From the NCBI RefSeq assembly GCF_000243095.1, contig NZ_AHJE01000050.1, forward strand, positions 1 to 64,000: a DNA stretch of 64,000 nt. Direction: 5' to 3'. Under the pieces are notes generated by a model, which did no database searches, was not told the DNA's origin, and saw only the letters and a program-made list of their open reading frames with translations. A program made the position numbers and the translations under genes. Numbering within the stretch: position 1 is the stretch's first letter; every line of letters begins with the position of its first letter. Below, one piece after another: positions 1 to 8,289 of this stretch. The stretch is from Cupriavidus basilensis OR16. Lineage in GTDB: Bacteria > Pseudomonadota > Gammaproteobacteria > Burkholderiales > Burkholderiaceae.

Positions 1-70
1 CGTGAGTGACTCGAACACTCGACCTACGGACTTAAGAGTCCGCCTGCTCTACCAACTGAGCTAACGCCCC
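1..70 (-). tRNA. tRNA-Lys (CUU), cut by window edge, aberrant anticodon arm
   Basis: Read on the minus strand, this has the acceptor start GGGGCGT, D arm GCTC/GAGC and T arm GAGTG-TTCGAGT-CACTC. The last bases of the 3' acceptor strand and CCA lie beyond position 1. The body resembles tRNA-Lys and the loop reads CTCTTAA(G), giving anticodon CUU. Between the D and T stems there are 25 nt instead of the usual 22-23. That leaves either an 8-nt loop closed by GCGGA/TCCGT or a 6-bp stem with a 6-nt loop, plus an extra G at position 26. It may be functional with an expanded loop, or degenerate. Confidence 0.8.
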
Positions 71-360
71 AACGAAGAAAGAGATTCTATCATCGTTTTT
101 GAGTTTGTCAAACCCCCTGCGAAATTTTTCCTTGGCGAGCTTGCATTGCCAATGCCACCAGCGAGTTCGCCATGATTCCCGCAACGCCCGGGCAGTCTTG
201 GTCACAGCGTTTTGCACCAGGCTCAGGCACTCGCGCAGCGGGAACTCGCCCGGGGCTGCGGCGGTCTTGCTTGGAGGCGAGCGAGGCGTAGGCCTTTGCG
301 GACGAGTCGGGTCGACCCATGTTAGGATGATTCTTCACTTGCAATGGAGGGCTTTACCGA

Positions 361-623
361 TGGATATCAAGTTCCAAGAGCAAGAGCGTTACGATATCAA
401 CAATGAAGGCTTGCTATTTCACGCCGTTGTCGACGGCCAACCGGTCACTTGCGTGGTGACCCGCGAAGCGCTGTGGGAAGGCTTCAGTGCCGACCAGGTG
501 TTGTCGCTGGAAGAAGCGTTCCGCGCCGGGCGTGAGACCATCGAGCGTGCCGCGGTGGTACTGATCGAGCAGGGCGCTGCCCAGCCCGTGGTAGTCAAGC
601 GCGCCCATGTGGCGCCGCTCTGA
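361..623 (+). CDS. DUF1488 family small protein
   Basis: An 87-residue acidic cytoplasmic protein beginning MDIKFQEQERYD. It matches the DUF1488 family in length and in the pattern around TCVVTREALWEGF and a long C-terminal helix. The ATG at 361 is chosen because the reading frame upstream runs into the tRNA and intergenic DNA. Function of the family is unknown. It stands alone between the tRNA and a terminator. Confidence 0.8.
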
Positions 624-700
624 AGCGGGCCTCAGTCCGGGCCGGTCATCGGTCCGATCCCGGGCTACCGCTTCAAGTCATTGCGGCTTCTCGCCGCCTG

Positions 701-732
701 ACGCCGGTTTCCCGCCGGCGTTTCTCTTTTTT
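701..732 (+). terminator. Rho-independent terminator after DUF1488 gene
   Basis: Seven-bp arms ACGCCGG and CCGGCGT with a 7-nt loop, followed by a run of T with two C interruptions. It sits about 80 bp after the DUF1488 stop and before the convergent SulP gene. Confidence 0.75.
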
Positions 733-795
733 ATTCCCCCCGCTCGTTACTGAACTTCCCGATCTCGCCGATTTCGCTGATTGCGTGAGTCGCGC

Positions 796-2610
796 TCAAG
801 CCGGTTTTGCTTGATAGCCAGGCCCGCCCGGGCGGCTTGCGCATTCTTCGAAGATGCGTGCGTGGCATTGCGCACAGCCTGCGGGATCCAGTCGCGCGAT
901 GATGGTGTGCAGCGCCTGCCGCTTGGTGGGGAAGATGTGTCCCTCGCCCAGCTTTAGCGCGAATCCGGTCTGGTCCCACGTCTGCAGCACCTGCGTGCGC
1001 GGGCGGTGGAAATACAGGTCGCCGCCAGTGGCGCGCCGCTCGCTCAGTTCGCTTTCCCACATTTCGGCGCCGGCGAGGTCGATGAAATTCATGCTCTTGG
1101 TCATGGCCAGCAGGTGGATCTGGCCGGGATGGGTGCTGCGTGCCTCGTGCAAGCGGTCCGTCACGTACTGGACAGCGCCAAAGTAGATCGCGCCTTCCAT
1201 GCGCAGCAGCTTGAGCTGGGGACATTCCGGTTGCGGGCGATGCAGTTCGTCGAGCGGTGTAAAGCGCCGCTCGGGGTCATCCGCGTCGGGCACCAGGCTG
1301 CGCACCGCCGGCCGCGAGGTACGGTAGAGATAGGCCACCAGCGACAGGATGGTGCCGAGCAAGACAGCCATCTCCAGGCGGATGGCCAGCGTGGCGACAA
1401 AGGTGCTGATGGCGATGGCGAATTCAGTGCGGCTCAGGCTGGCGATGCGGCGCAGGCGCCTGAAATCGAACAGGCCCCAGGCCACCAGCAGCAACATCGC
1501 GGCGATGGCGGCCAGCGGGATTTGCGCCAGCAGCGAGGCGCTGGCCGTGACCAGCACCACCAGCAGCAAGGCCGAGAAGATGCTGGCCAGCGGCGTGCAC
1601 GCGCCGGCCTCGTAGTTGGGCATCGAGCGGTTCAGCGAGCCACACGAGATATAGGCGGAGAACAAGCCACCCGCGATATTCGACAAGCCCTGCCCGATGA
1701 ACTCGCGGTTGGCATCGATGTGCTGGCCCGAGCGCAGTGCCACCGCCTTGGCGATCGAGATCGACTGGCCGAGTGCCACGATGGTCAGCGCGGCGGCGAT
1801 GCCCAGCAGGTCGGGGATCGCCTGCCAGGAGATGCTCGGCAGGTGGAAGGACGGGATGGCCGACGGAATCGGCCCGACCACATTGACGTGGCGCGCGCCC
1901 GCGCTCCAGCCAGGCGCATTGAGCAGCAGGGCAGCGCCGTAGCCAGCCAGCAGGCCGATCAGCATGAAGGGCAGGCGCCGTGAGACGCGCTTCACCGCGA
2001 TGGTCACCGCCAGCGTGATCGCCGCTACCGTGAATGCGCTCCAGTTGATGGCGTCGGCGTTGTCCAGCAGGAAGCGCACCACGCCGAAGGCGCTCGTGCC
2101 CGTCGGCACGGCCAGCCCGAACAGGTCCTTGAGGGCATAGAGCCCGATCAGCGTCGCCGCGCCGCAGGTGAAGCCAAGCAGCACCGAGGGCGAGATGAAA
2201 TTGGCTAGCGTGCCAAGGCGCAATGTGCCCACGGCCAGTTGCAGCAAGCCGACCATGATGGTCACGGCAAGCGCCAGGTTGATGTACTCGGGGCTGCCGG
2301 CGAATGCCACCGGGCTTAGCATGGCGAACAGCGCCAGCGAGTTGGCGTTGGTCGGGCCGGACATCACATGCCAGCTGGAGCCGAACAACGCAGCCACGAT
2401 GCAGGGAATGACCGCCGCGTAAATGCCGTACTGCGGCGGCAGGCCGGCGAGCGTGGCAAAGGCCACACCCTGCGGCAGCACCAGCACCGCGCCGAGCAGG
2501 CCTGCCACCAGGTCCGCACGCAAGGAGGCGCGGCTCACGCGGTGACGCCATGCGGGCAGCAGGCGCCCCAGCATCCGGCCTGTCATGGCCTGCGCAGACG
2601 GGGCGGTCAT
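796..2610 (-). CDS. SulP/SLC26 family inorganic anion transporter
   Basis: A 604-residue inner-membrane protein with an N-terminal SulP transport core. The start has the family pattern RADLVAGLLGAVLVLPQGVAFATLAG, followed by 10-14 hydrophobic segments to about residue 410. A C-terminal STAS domain covers about residues 445-555. Members move sulfate, bicarbonate or other anions; the substrate here cannot be told. The start codon overlaps the stop of the upstream MarR gene by 4 bp (ATGA), so the two are likely co-transcribed and translationally coupled. Confidence 0.9.
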   Translation of the reverse strand: MTAPSAQAMTGRMLGRLLPAWRHRVSRASLRADLVAGLLGAVLVLPQGVAFATLAGLPPQYGIYAAVIPCIVAALFGSSWHVMSGPTNANSLALFAMLSPVAFAGSPEYINLALAVTIMVGLLQLAVGTLRLGTLANFISPSVLLGFTCGAATLIGLYALKDLFGLAVPTGTSAFGVVRFLLDNADAINWSAFTVAAITLAVTIAVKRVSRRLPFMLIGLLAGYGAALLLNAPGWSAGARHVNVVGPIPSAIPSFHLPSISWQAIPDLLGIAAALTIVALGQSISIAKAVALRSGQHIDANREFIGQGLSNIAGGLFSAYISCGSLNRSMPNYEAGACTPLASIFSALLLVVLVTASASLLAQIPLAAIAAMLLLVAWGLFDFRRLRRIASLSRTEFAIAISTFVATLAIRLEMAVLLGTILSLVAYLYRTSRPAVRSLVPDADDPERRFTPLDELHRPQPECPQLKLLRMEGAIYFGAVQYVTDRLHEARSTHPGQIHLLAMTKSMNFIDLAGAEMWESELSERRATGGDLYFHRPRTQVLQTWDQTGFALKLGEGHIFPTKRQALHTIIARLDPAGCAQCHARIFEECASRPGGPGYQAKPA

Positions 2611-3056
2611 GCGCGCGGATCTCGTTCGCCGAGGGTCTCCAGCAATTCGTCGATCGCGCCATAGACCTTGCCCAAGCGCTCGGCGCCGATCATCAGCTCG
2701 AGCTCTTCATAGCGGCGGTCGATGAGCGGCTCCATGGCGGCGATCAGGGCGCGGCATTTGTCGGTGAGCGAGATCAGTTGCCGGCGCTGGTCCGTGGTGG
2801 AGCGCGAGCGCAGGATCAAGCCCGCTTCCTCCATGCTCGACAGCATGCGGGTAAGGCTCGGGCTCAGGATCAGGCAGGCATCGGCGAGCTGGTTGGGCTC
2901 CATCTCGCCTTGCTCGTTGAGGGTGCGCACCACGCGCCATTGCTGCTCGGTCATGCCGTGCTGACGCAGGATGGGCCGGAAGCCCGCCATCAGTGTTTCG
3001 CGGGCTTGCAGCAGCAGGTGGGGGAGGTTGCGGTGGCGGAAGGTAGCCGGTTTCAT
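2607..3056 (-). CDS. MarR-family regulator, HpaR-like
   Basis: A 149-residue winged-helix repressor with recognition region QLADACLILSPSLTRMLSSME and a wing containing RSRSTTDQRRQL. It closely resembles HpaR, the repressor of homoprotocatechuate operons. No hpa genes are adjacent; it precedes a SulP transporter instead. The start at MKPATFRH is preferred over an upstream ATG because the family begins there. HpaR family assignment is good, but the target is inferred only from family. Confidence 0.85.
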   Translation of the reverse strand: MKPATFRHRNLPHLLLQARETLMAGFRPILRQHGMTEQQWRVVRTLNEQGEMEPNQLADACLILSPSLTRMLSSMEEAGLILRSRSTTDQRRQLISLTDKCRALIAAMEPLIDRRYEELELMIGAERLGKVYGAIDELLETLGERDPRA

Positions 3057-3153
3057 GCCCGCAAGTGTAGCCGCGCTGCTGCCTGGAAGCGAGCCAGTGG
3101 CTACCCGGATATCGTGAACGCTGGCTCGGCCCATGGCGCTTTGGCTCGGCGCC

Positions 3154-3951
3154 TCAGCCCAGGTCGAGCGTGGCCACCACCGGCGTGTGGTCCGACGGCT
3201 GTTCCCAGGTGCGCGGCACGCGATCGATCACGCAGGCGCTGCATGCCGCGCGCAAGGCCGGCGAGAGCAGGATGTGGTCGATGCGCAGGCCGGCGTTGCG
3301 GCGGAACGCAAACATGCGGTAATCCCACCAGGAGAAGCTTTTCTCCGGCTGCTCGAACAGGCGGAAAGCGTCGGTCAGCCCAAGCGCTTCCAGTGCCCGG
3401 AACGCGTCCCGCTCCGGCGGCGAGACCAGGTTCTGCCCCTCCCATTTCTTGGGATCGTGCACATCCCGGTCTTCGGGCGCGATATTGAAGTCGCCCAGCA
3501 GCGCGAGCTTAGGGTACTTCACCATTTCCTGTTGCAGCCAAGTGGTGATTGCCTGGAGCCAGCCCAGCTTGTAGGTGAACTTGTCGGAGTCTGGCGCCTG
3601 CCCGTTGGGGAAGTACGCGCACACCAGGCGCACGTCGCCATAGGTCGCGGCCACCACGCGCTGCTGAGCGTCGTCGAAGCCGGGGATATTGCGCACTACG
3701 TCGGTGGGCGTCGCCATGGTGGCATTGCGCGCCAGGATCGCCACGCCGTTGTACGTCTTCTGGCCGGTGAACACGCTGTGCAAGCCCGCGCTCTCCAGTT
3801 CGGCCAGCGGGTACTTGTCGTCCGGCATCTTCAGCTCCTGCAGGCACAGGGCGTCGATCGGTGTGCCGGCTTTTTCCTGCTCGGTCAGCCAGTCCAGCAC
3901 CTGCGGTAGCCTGACCTTGAGCGAGTTGACATTCCAGGTTGCGATTCTCAT
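3154..3951 (-). CDS. xthA: Exodeoxyribonuclease III
   Basis: A 265-residue AP endonuclease / 3'-5' exonuclease of the EEP fold, involved in base-excision repair. Visible signatures are the N-terminal MRIATWNVNSL, the metal-binding Glu in CLQELK, GDFNIAPED with the catalytic Asp/Asn, and the terminal SDHTPV with Asp-His. It is full length for the family. It is a stand-alone gene convergent with nothing. Confidence 0.95.
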   Translation of the reverse strand: MRIATWNVNSLKVRLPQVLDWLTEQEKAGTPIDALCLQELKMPDDKYPLAELESAGLHSVFTGQKTYNGVAILARNATMATPTDVVRNIPGFDDAQQRVVAATYGDVRLVCAYFPNGQAPDSDKFTYKLGWLQAITTWLQQEMVKYPKLALLGDFNIAPEDRDVHDPKKWEGQNLVSPPERDAFRALEALGLTDAFRLFEQPEKSFSWWDYRMFAFRRNAGLRIDHILLSPALRAACSACVIDRVPRTWEQPSDHTPVVATLDLG

Positions 3952-4000
3952 AAGTAATCTATCACGTTGATTTTAAAGAATTTATCTTTTGTCATGTCTT

Positions 4001-4047
4001 TAGAGGCCCCATAGAGGCCCCCATAGAGGCCCCCATAGAGGCCCCCC
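4001..4047. repeat. Short tandem repeat, about 4 copies of 11-12 bp
   Basis: Four near-identical units TAGAGGCCCC(C)A in a row between exonuclease III and the winged-helix gene. The copies differ only in the number of C residues, which suggests slippage. No coding role is evident. Confidence 0.85.
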
Positions 4048-4138
4048 AAATGAAATCTCTTGAAGCCCTTTGGGCGACGCTCATTCGTTCCAGCCGACGG
4101 CAATCTTGCGCCGCTGTCCTCGCAACCATCAAGCCCGC

Positions 4139-4846
4139 TCATGAAGTCTCTCCATCCTTGAGTCCATACGCCTGTGCGATCCGACCGAGAAAATCGGGAT
4201 TGCGCAGCAGGGGTAGTGCTCGCTCCCAAATCTCACGCGGTGAGTACGCCATGCTCAGGTACTGGGACCGGCCGGCCTTGTGTGCCTGTGCGAGTCCTGC
4301 CGCCACCAGTTCTCGCACGGCGCGCGAGAGTGTCATAGGTGTATAGCCCAGGAGAGCGGCCGTCTCTGCAGGACGCCATTCGGCCTCCCAGCGAGGGCGC
4401 AGCAAGGCCGAGATCAACATGGCCTGCGCCGAAGGGCTGAGTGGAACGTCCGCCGAGTTGGGGCGCTGGCGAAAGTACTCGCGCAGGTCCAGCCCCAAGT
4501 CGGGCAGATAGAGCTGGTTGCCAGGAACAAGAAACGGCACTTTTTGCGCGATCAGGCGCTTGCGCTCGTAGGAGGCGAGTGACTCCGTCACATAGACCAC
4601 GGGCTGTCCCGCTACCGATCGCAACTTGTCCAACCGATTCCGGATATCGCCAATGGACGGCTTGTCTGGATTTCGTTCCAGGGCCAGCAAGACCTTGTGG
4701 TCAAGGATATCCAGTTGCCGGAAATCGAAGGCGTCGCGCAGAAAGTAGGGCAGGCTCTCCTCGCCCGCCCATGGCTTGTGTCCCGACGTGGAGACGCCGA
4801 GCGTTTCATGCAAGTAGTTCTGCACGCTGGTGGCAAGGGTGGGCAC
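4139..4846 (-). CDS. Winged-helix (MarR-like) regulator, AbiEi-like N-terminus possible
   Basis: A 235-residue soluble protein. The C-terminal third (AETAALLGYTPMTLSRAVRE) is a clear helix-turn-helix. The N-terminal part contains VVYVTESLASYERKRLI and PGNQLYLPDLG, a layout seen in regulators and antitoxin-like proteins of type IV systems. No toxin gene lies beside it. GTG at 4846 is the first start after an in-frame stop. A 41-bp palindrome 24 nt upstream is probably its operator. Specific function is not recognised. Confidence 0.65.
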   Translation of the reverse strand: MPTLATSVQNYLHETLGVSTSGHKPWAGEESLPYFLRDAFDFRQLDILDHKVLLALERNPDKPSIGDIRNRLDKLRSVAGQPVVYVTESLASYERKRLIAQKVPFLVPGNQLYLPDLGLDLREYFRQRPNSADVPLSPSAQAMLISALLRPRWEAEWRPAETAALLGYTPMTLSRAVRELVAAGLAQAHKAGRSQYLSMAYSPREIWERALPLLRNPDFLGRIAQAYGLKDGETS

Positions 4847-4869
4847 GGCAATCGGGATTCATAACTTAG

Positions 4870-4910
4870 CAATTTGCACGATAACATGGCTATTGTTATC
4901 GTGCAAATTG
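4870..4910. promoter_or_regulatory. Perfect 17-bp inverted repeat, probable operator
   Basis: Arms caatttgcacgataaca and its exact complement flank the 7-nt spacer tggctat. It lies just upstream of the winged-helix gene, so autoregulation is the simplest reading. The lack of a following T-run argues against a terminator. Confidence 0.75.
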
Positions 4911-4964
4911 ATGTTATTGTTGGCCGTCAGCCATAGGCGAAGTCCCGAGCGACTGGATGGCGGA

Positions 4965-5208
4965 TCACGGCCTGCCGCCCATCTGAGCCGACCCGCGGTG
5001 CTTGGTCGGTCCGGCAACCACATAACCTTCGGGATCGTCGATCCAGGCTTGCAGCGCGGCTGGCGCCCAGTCGCATGCGCGCCCTCCGGGGCGAACAGGC
5101 GGCGGGAACTTGCCTTCGGCAATCCGCCGGTACAAGGTGAGCGCGGCTCAACGCCGTGATGCGCATCACGTCAACCATACGAAAAAATGCGGGGGACGCC
5201 GTAGGCAT
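4965..5208 (-). pseudogene. AlpA-type phage/island regulator, frameshifted
   Basis: The minus strand encodes VMRITALSRAHL, then after a one-base shift YRRIAEGKFPPPVR...GRACDWAPAALQAWIDDPEGY. This is the small AlpA helix-turn-helix family that controls integrase or excision genes. An extra G in the CTTGTACC stretch (near 5134) breaks the frame. Its presence next to an integrase-like fragment marks this as an old integration boundary. Confidence 0.75.
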
Positions 5209-5266
5209 GCGAAGCGTGTCGCGATGGCAGGCGGGGGGCCGTGAGAGGCATGGCGAATCCTGAGAA

Positions 5267-5761
5267 ATGGAGATGAAGGCCCAACGCCTTCATTCGATTC
5301 TGGTGAAGCTTCACCGTATGGGCGTCGAGACCACAGGGCTGCGGGTGCCGCTGGCCCAACTGTATAAGCCTCTGCTTGAACGCTTCGCGCAGCGCGCTGG
5401 ACGCTCACAATACCCTGTTATCCCGACGCGGATCTACCAGCACTTCCTGTCGACCTGTGAGCATGACCTCCGCGTCGCTGAGGGCGTCGCTGATGCTCTG
5501 TCGGACTACCTCGCATGCGTGTATGCTGCCGGCAACCCGGGCATCTCTGCGGCGCTGGTAACGGCTGCTGCGCACTTCGGATGCAAGGACTCCGCTTACG
5601 TCATGTCGTCCCTTGTGGCATCGATCAGAGCGGTATGGATGCAGAACATATGGTGCCATATTCGGGTCAGCGCAGATCGGCTACAAAGCGACGTTCGGCC
5701 GGGTCTCTCGATGTACCCCGAACGTGCGTCTTCGAGTCCTCGCTTAGGCGACCTTGATTGA
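5267..5761 (+). pseudogene. Possible N-terminal fragment of a site-specific integrase
   Basis: A 164-residue open frame, of which about the first 115 residues look protein-like (VIPTRIYQHFLSTCEHDL, VADALSDYLA). They recall the N-terminal region of island tyrosine recombinases. No catalytic R-H-R-Y segment follows, and the last residues run into the convergent TetR gene. Assignment rests on a remembered resemblance and on the adjacent AlpA remnant. Confidence 0.35.
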
Positions 5762-6343
5762 TCGCTTCCTGCCGCCCCCCCGGAGCAATGCGCGTTCTGC
5801 CCCTAGAGCGATCTGATCAGCGAAGGCTTCACTCCCCACAGCACGCGCCAGCGTGACGGCACCGACAAGCGAAGAGAGTGCTGCGCAAGCCGCTCCAATG
5901 TCCCGCGGTGCACCCGGTGAGGTGGGACCATCGACGATCGCCTGTGCAACGTCACGCAAAGCCGTCTCAAACGATGCACGAGAGGATTCATCCGATCGCG
6001 CCAATTCAGTCGGCATGGTCTGCAGCGTGCAACTCTCCGTCAAATCGCACGTACGCTTGGCGCCCAGATAGAAGCGCACGAACTCTGTCCACCAAGCGCG
6101 TCCATGCCGCGCTTGGTAGTACTGCACGCCGCCGCGCAATTCAGCCATGCCCAGTGCCACCGATTCCCGGAACGCTTCCGCTTTGGAGTCGAAGTGGGCA
6201 TAGAACGCTCCCGACGTCACGCCTGCTTCCTTCGCCAAGCCGTCTACCCCGACCCCGTCGAATCCACCCTTTCGGAACACCCGCCCTGCCGCCTCAAGGA
6301 TGCGCTGCCGCGTTTGAATTTTTTGCTCGGATCTTGACACCAT
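5744..6343 (-). CDS. TetR-family transcriptional regulator
   Basis: A 199-residue repressor. The N-terminal helix-turn-helix spans about residues 10-55 (TRQRILEAAGRVFRKGGFDG, GVTSGAFYAHFDSKAEAF), with an alpha-helical ligand domain after it. Start ATG 6343 has a strong Shine-Dalgarno GGAGGAG. It diverges from a tautomerase and a VOC gene, and the shared gap contains a clear operator, so it probably controls those (now broken) genes and itself. Confidence 0.9.
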   Translation of the reverse strand: MVSRSEQKIQTRQRILEAAGRVFRKGGFDGVGVDGLAKEAGVTSGAFYAHFDSKAEAFRESVALGMAELRGGVQYYQARHGRAWWTEFVRFYLGAKRTCDLTESCTLQTMPTELARSDESSRASFETALRDVAQAIVDGPTSPGAPRDIGAACAALSSLVGAVTLARAVGSEAFADQIALGAERALLRGGGRKRSIKVA

Positions 6344-6391
6344 GAGGCACTCCTCCAACTTGAGAAGCTGACGATTGTAGTTGCTCAAAAC

Positions 6392-6423
6392 ACGATCGTT
6401 ATTTATTATAGGATAACGATCGT
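6392..6423. promoter_or_regulatory. TetR operator candidate
   Basis: Inverted repeat ACGATCGTTAT (6392-6402) and ATAACGATCGT (6413-6423), each half itself containing the palindrome ACGATCGT. It lies between the divergent TetR gene and the tautomerase gene. Confidence 0.75.
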
Positions 6424-6490
6424 TACGTGAAACAGACATGCTGCAGGCAGCGCGCGAGTTCGACGCCCTTTCCTTTTCCTGGAGTAACTC

Positions 6491-6907
6491 ATGCCGCTAA
6501 CGCTCACCCTCACCGAGGGCGTTCTTCCCAAAGGCCAAGAAAGAGTCGCGTTCCGCCGCCTGTCCGATGCCATGCTCAAGTGGCACGGACTATCTGGAAA
6601 TGAATCGACGACGCCGAACATCGTTGGTTAGATCCACGTCTTGCCGAAGGAACATACGTACTCCGGATCGAAGGAGACCTCTGTGGCCTTCGTCGAATGG
6701 AAGGTTCCGTCCTTCGCATTTGCCGACCGCGAGGTTCAAGTCGGGTACATCGACGAAGCCACGCGCATCATCCATGAACTGTCAGGTGCGCAGCATCCGA
6801 AGGAACGCATTTGGGTCAATGTGGTGCATGCTGTCGATGGGGCTTGGGCCATTGCTGGGATGGCCCTTACCAATGCGCAGCTTGGCGAAGGGGCTGCTGC
6901 GACCTGA
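6491..6907 (+). pseudogene. Tautomerase-family enzyme with in-frame amber stop
   Basis: The frame opens MPLTLTLTEGVLPKGQERVAF, runs 46 codons, meets TAG at 6629-6631 and then continues in the same frame to 6907 (IHVLPKEHTYSG ... EWKVPSFAFADREVQ). It resembles 4-oxalocrotonate-tautomerase-superfamily proteins, which use the Pro after the initiator Met. A single substitution (for example TCG to TAG) explains the break. A remnant could restart at TTG 6641 but would lack Pro-1. Confidence 0.8.
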
Positions 6908-6984
6908 CATGGCCGGGATAGCAAGGCGATCTCTCGGAGCGAGGACGACAGTGTCGCAGCCTGGCTCCTTCTAGGTACACCATC

Positions 6985-7403
6985 ATGCAACTATCGAACT
7001 ATCTATTCTTCACCACGACCTGTGATCAAGCACTGGCTTTCTATACGCGATGCGGTCTCGGCCGTGTCGTCGAGGTGCTGCGCTACGGTGCTGATGGCAT
7101 GCCTGCAAAGAACGAGGCCATGCGCGGACGAGTCATGCACGCCAAGTTCGAGGGGCCATGCACGCCAAGTTCGAGGGACCAGGCCTGATCTTCTATGCCT
7201 CGGACAACGATGACGCTGAGCCCATGCGGGGCTCAGCGCACTTGCTGGCGATGGACGATCGACATTCCACGAACAAGCTCTTTCAAGCCTTGGCTGCTGG
7301 CGGGACAATCACAACCCCCTTAGGCATACAGCCTTGGGGGGCGTACTATGGCAAATTGACCGATCGTTTCGGTGTTCAGTGGATGCTGAATTGCACGGAG
7401 TGA
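6985..7403 (+). pseudogene. PhnB-like VOC protein broken by a 23-bp tandem duplication
   Basis: The first part, MQLSNYLFFTTTCDQALAFY, continues in another frame as MHAKFEGPGLIFYASD ... WGAYYGKLTDRFGVQWMLN. This is typical of PhnB/glyoxalase-superfamily proteins of about 140 residues. The frame change coincides exactly with a duplicated 23-bp block, and removing one copy restores the gene. It follows the tautomerase gene and probably shared its promoter. Confidence 0.85.
7135..7180 (+). repeat. 23-bp tandem duplication inside VOC gene
   Basis: Units at 7135-7157 and 7158-7180 differ by one base (ggggcc/gggacc). 23 is not a multiple of 3, so the second unit shifts the reading frame. Confidence 0.95.
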
Positions 7404-7793
7404 GATTGTTCGCGCGCCTTGTCCAAGGCTGCGGTTGAGTACCAACTTCCTGGTTAATGTCTCTTCCGGAGCAGGTCGAAGGTCCGCAGCGGGTCGATCA
7501 GCGTCACTCTCGACCGTGGTTCTGTGACACCGCCGAACGGGTCAAGGGCGGGTCAAGGGCGGGCCAAGCCCGGCATAGCGAATCCTTGACGCGCGATGGC
7601 TTCACACGCTCCAGCATGGTCGTAAGCCCGGCTTTATCGGGCTTACGACCATGCAAAACTTGCGGCGGAAGATGGACACGCCGACGGTCGATCTGTCCGT
7701 TTTTCTGCTAATAGGATGGACACCCCGCAGACTGCTGAAGCCAGCTTTTTCAAAGCTCCGGCAGATGTCCATCTTTTTCTCTTGCGCGTAAGC
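7404..7793. other. Gene-free stretch with a 17-bp inverted repeat
   Basis: No convincing gene. It contains a perfect inverted repeat at 7614-7654 (arms gcatggtcgtaagcccg, 7-nt spacer gctttat) with no T-run, and three GATGGACA-type motifs in both orientations near 7671, 7713 and 7764. Probably debris at the edge of the mobile-element remnants. Confidence 0.6.
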
Positions 7794-8195
7794 AGGGCAC
7801 CAGCAGCTGCCAGATGTTGGCCGGGATGTTCCGGTTCGTTTGCAGCAATGGCCTTGTGTGCGGCGACACGGTGGTTGACGTGCGCGTACCCCACAAGGGC
7901 AACGTGGCCGAGCAGGTGATCGAGGGCGCTTACGAAGTCCTGCACGGCTTCGATCAGGCGCGCCGCGCTCGCGTTGGAGTACGACGAGGACAAGCCCGCG
8001 CCCATCACGGAATCGCAAATCCTGATGCCGCGCCGCCAGGACGACAACCACCGCGACCTGTGGAGCGTGTTCAACCGCACGCAGGAAAACCTCATCAAAG
8101 GCGGTTTGTCCGCCCGCGCCGCTAACGGTCGCCGCCAGACCACGCGTCCGGTGCAAGGCATCGACAACGGCATCCGCCTCAATCGCGCCTTGTTT
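7794..8195 (+). pseudogene. DUF932 (plasmid/ICE protein) remnant
   Basis: QMLAGMFRFVCSNGLVCGD ... VPHKGNVAEQVIEGAYEVL, then after a frame change near 7970 LEYDEDKPAPITESQILMPRR ... NRTQENLIKGGL. This is the conserved DUF932 core found on conjugative plasmids and integrative elements. The N-terminus, a middle segment and the C-terminus are all missing. Confidence 0.8.
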
Positions 8196-8289
8196 CAACA
8201 GTCAACGCAACAGCCCCGCATCGTTGCCGGTGCTCCACCGACTACGGATCAAACAGGCTGCAGGCCGCTCTATCGACGCCACTGGGCGG

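Noticed and set aside
1006..1983. Long plus-strand frame opposite the SulP gene
   Set aside because: It is the antisense shadow of a well-supported gene with no protein-like features.
4001..4047. CRISPR-like spacing of short repeats
   Set aside because: Units of 11-12 bp are directly adjacent with no spacers; this is a simple tandem repeat.
3948..4229. Minus-strand reading frame with GGLY repeats after exonuclease III
   Set aside because: The repeated residues come from the tandem DNA repeat, and the frame overlaps the winged-helix gene. No RBS or family support.
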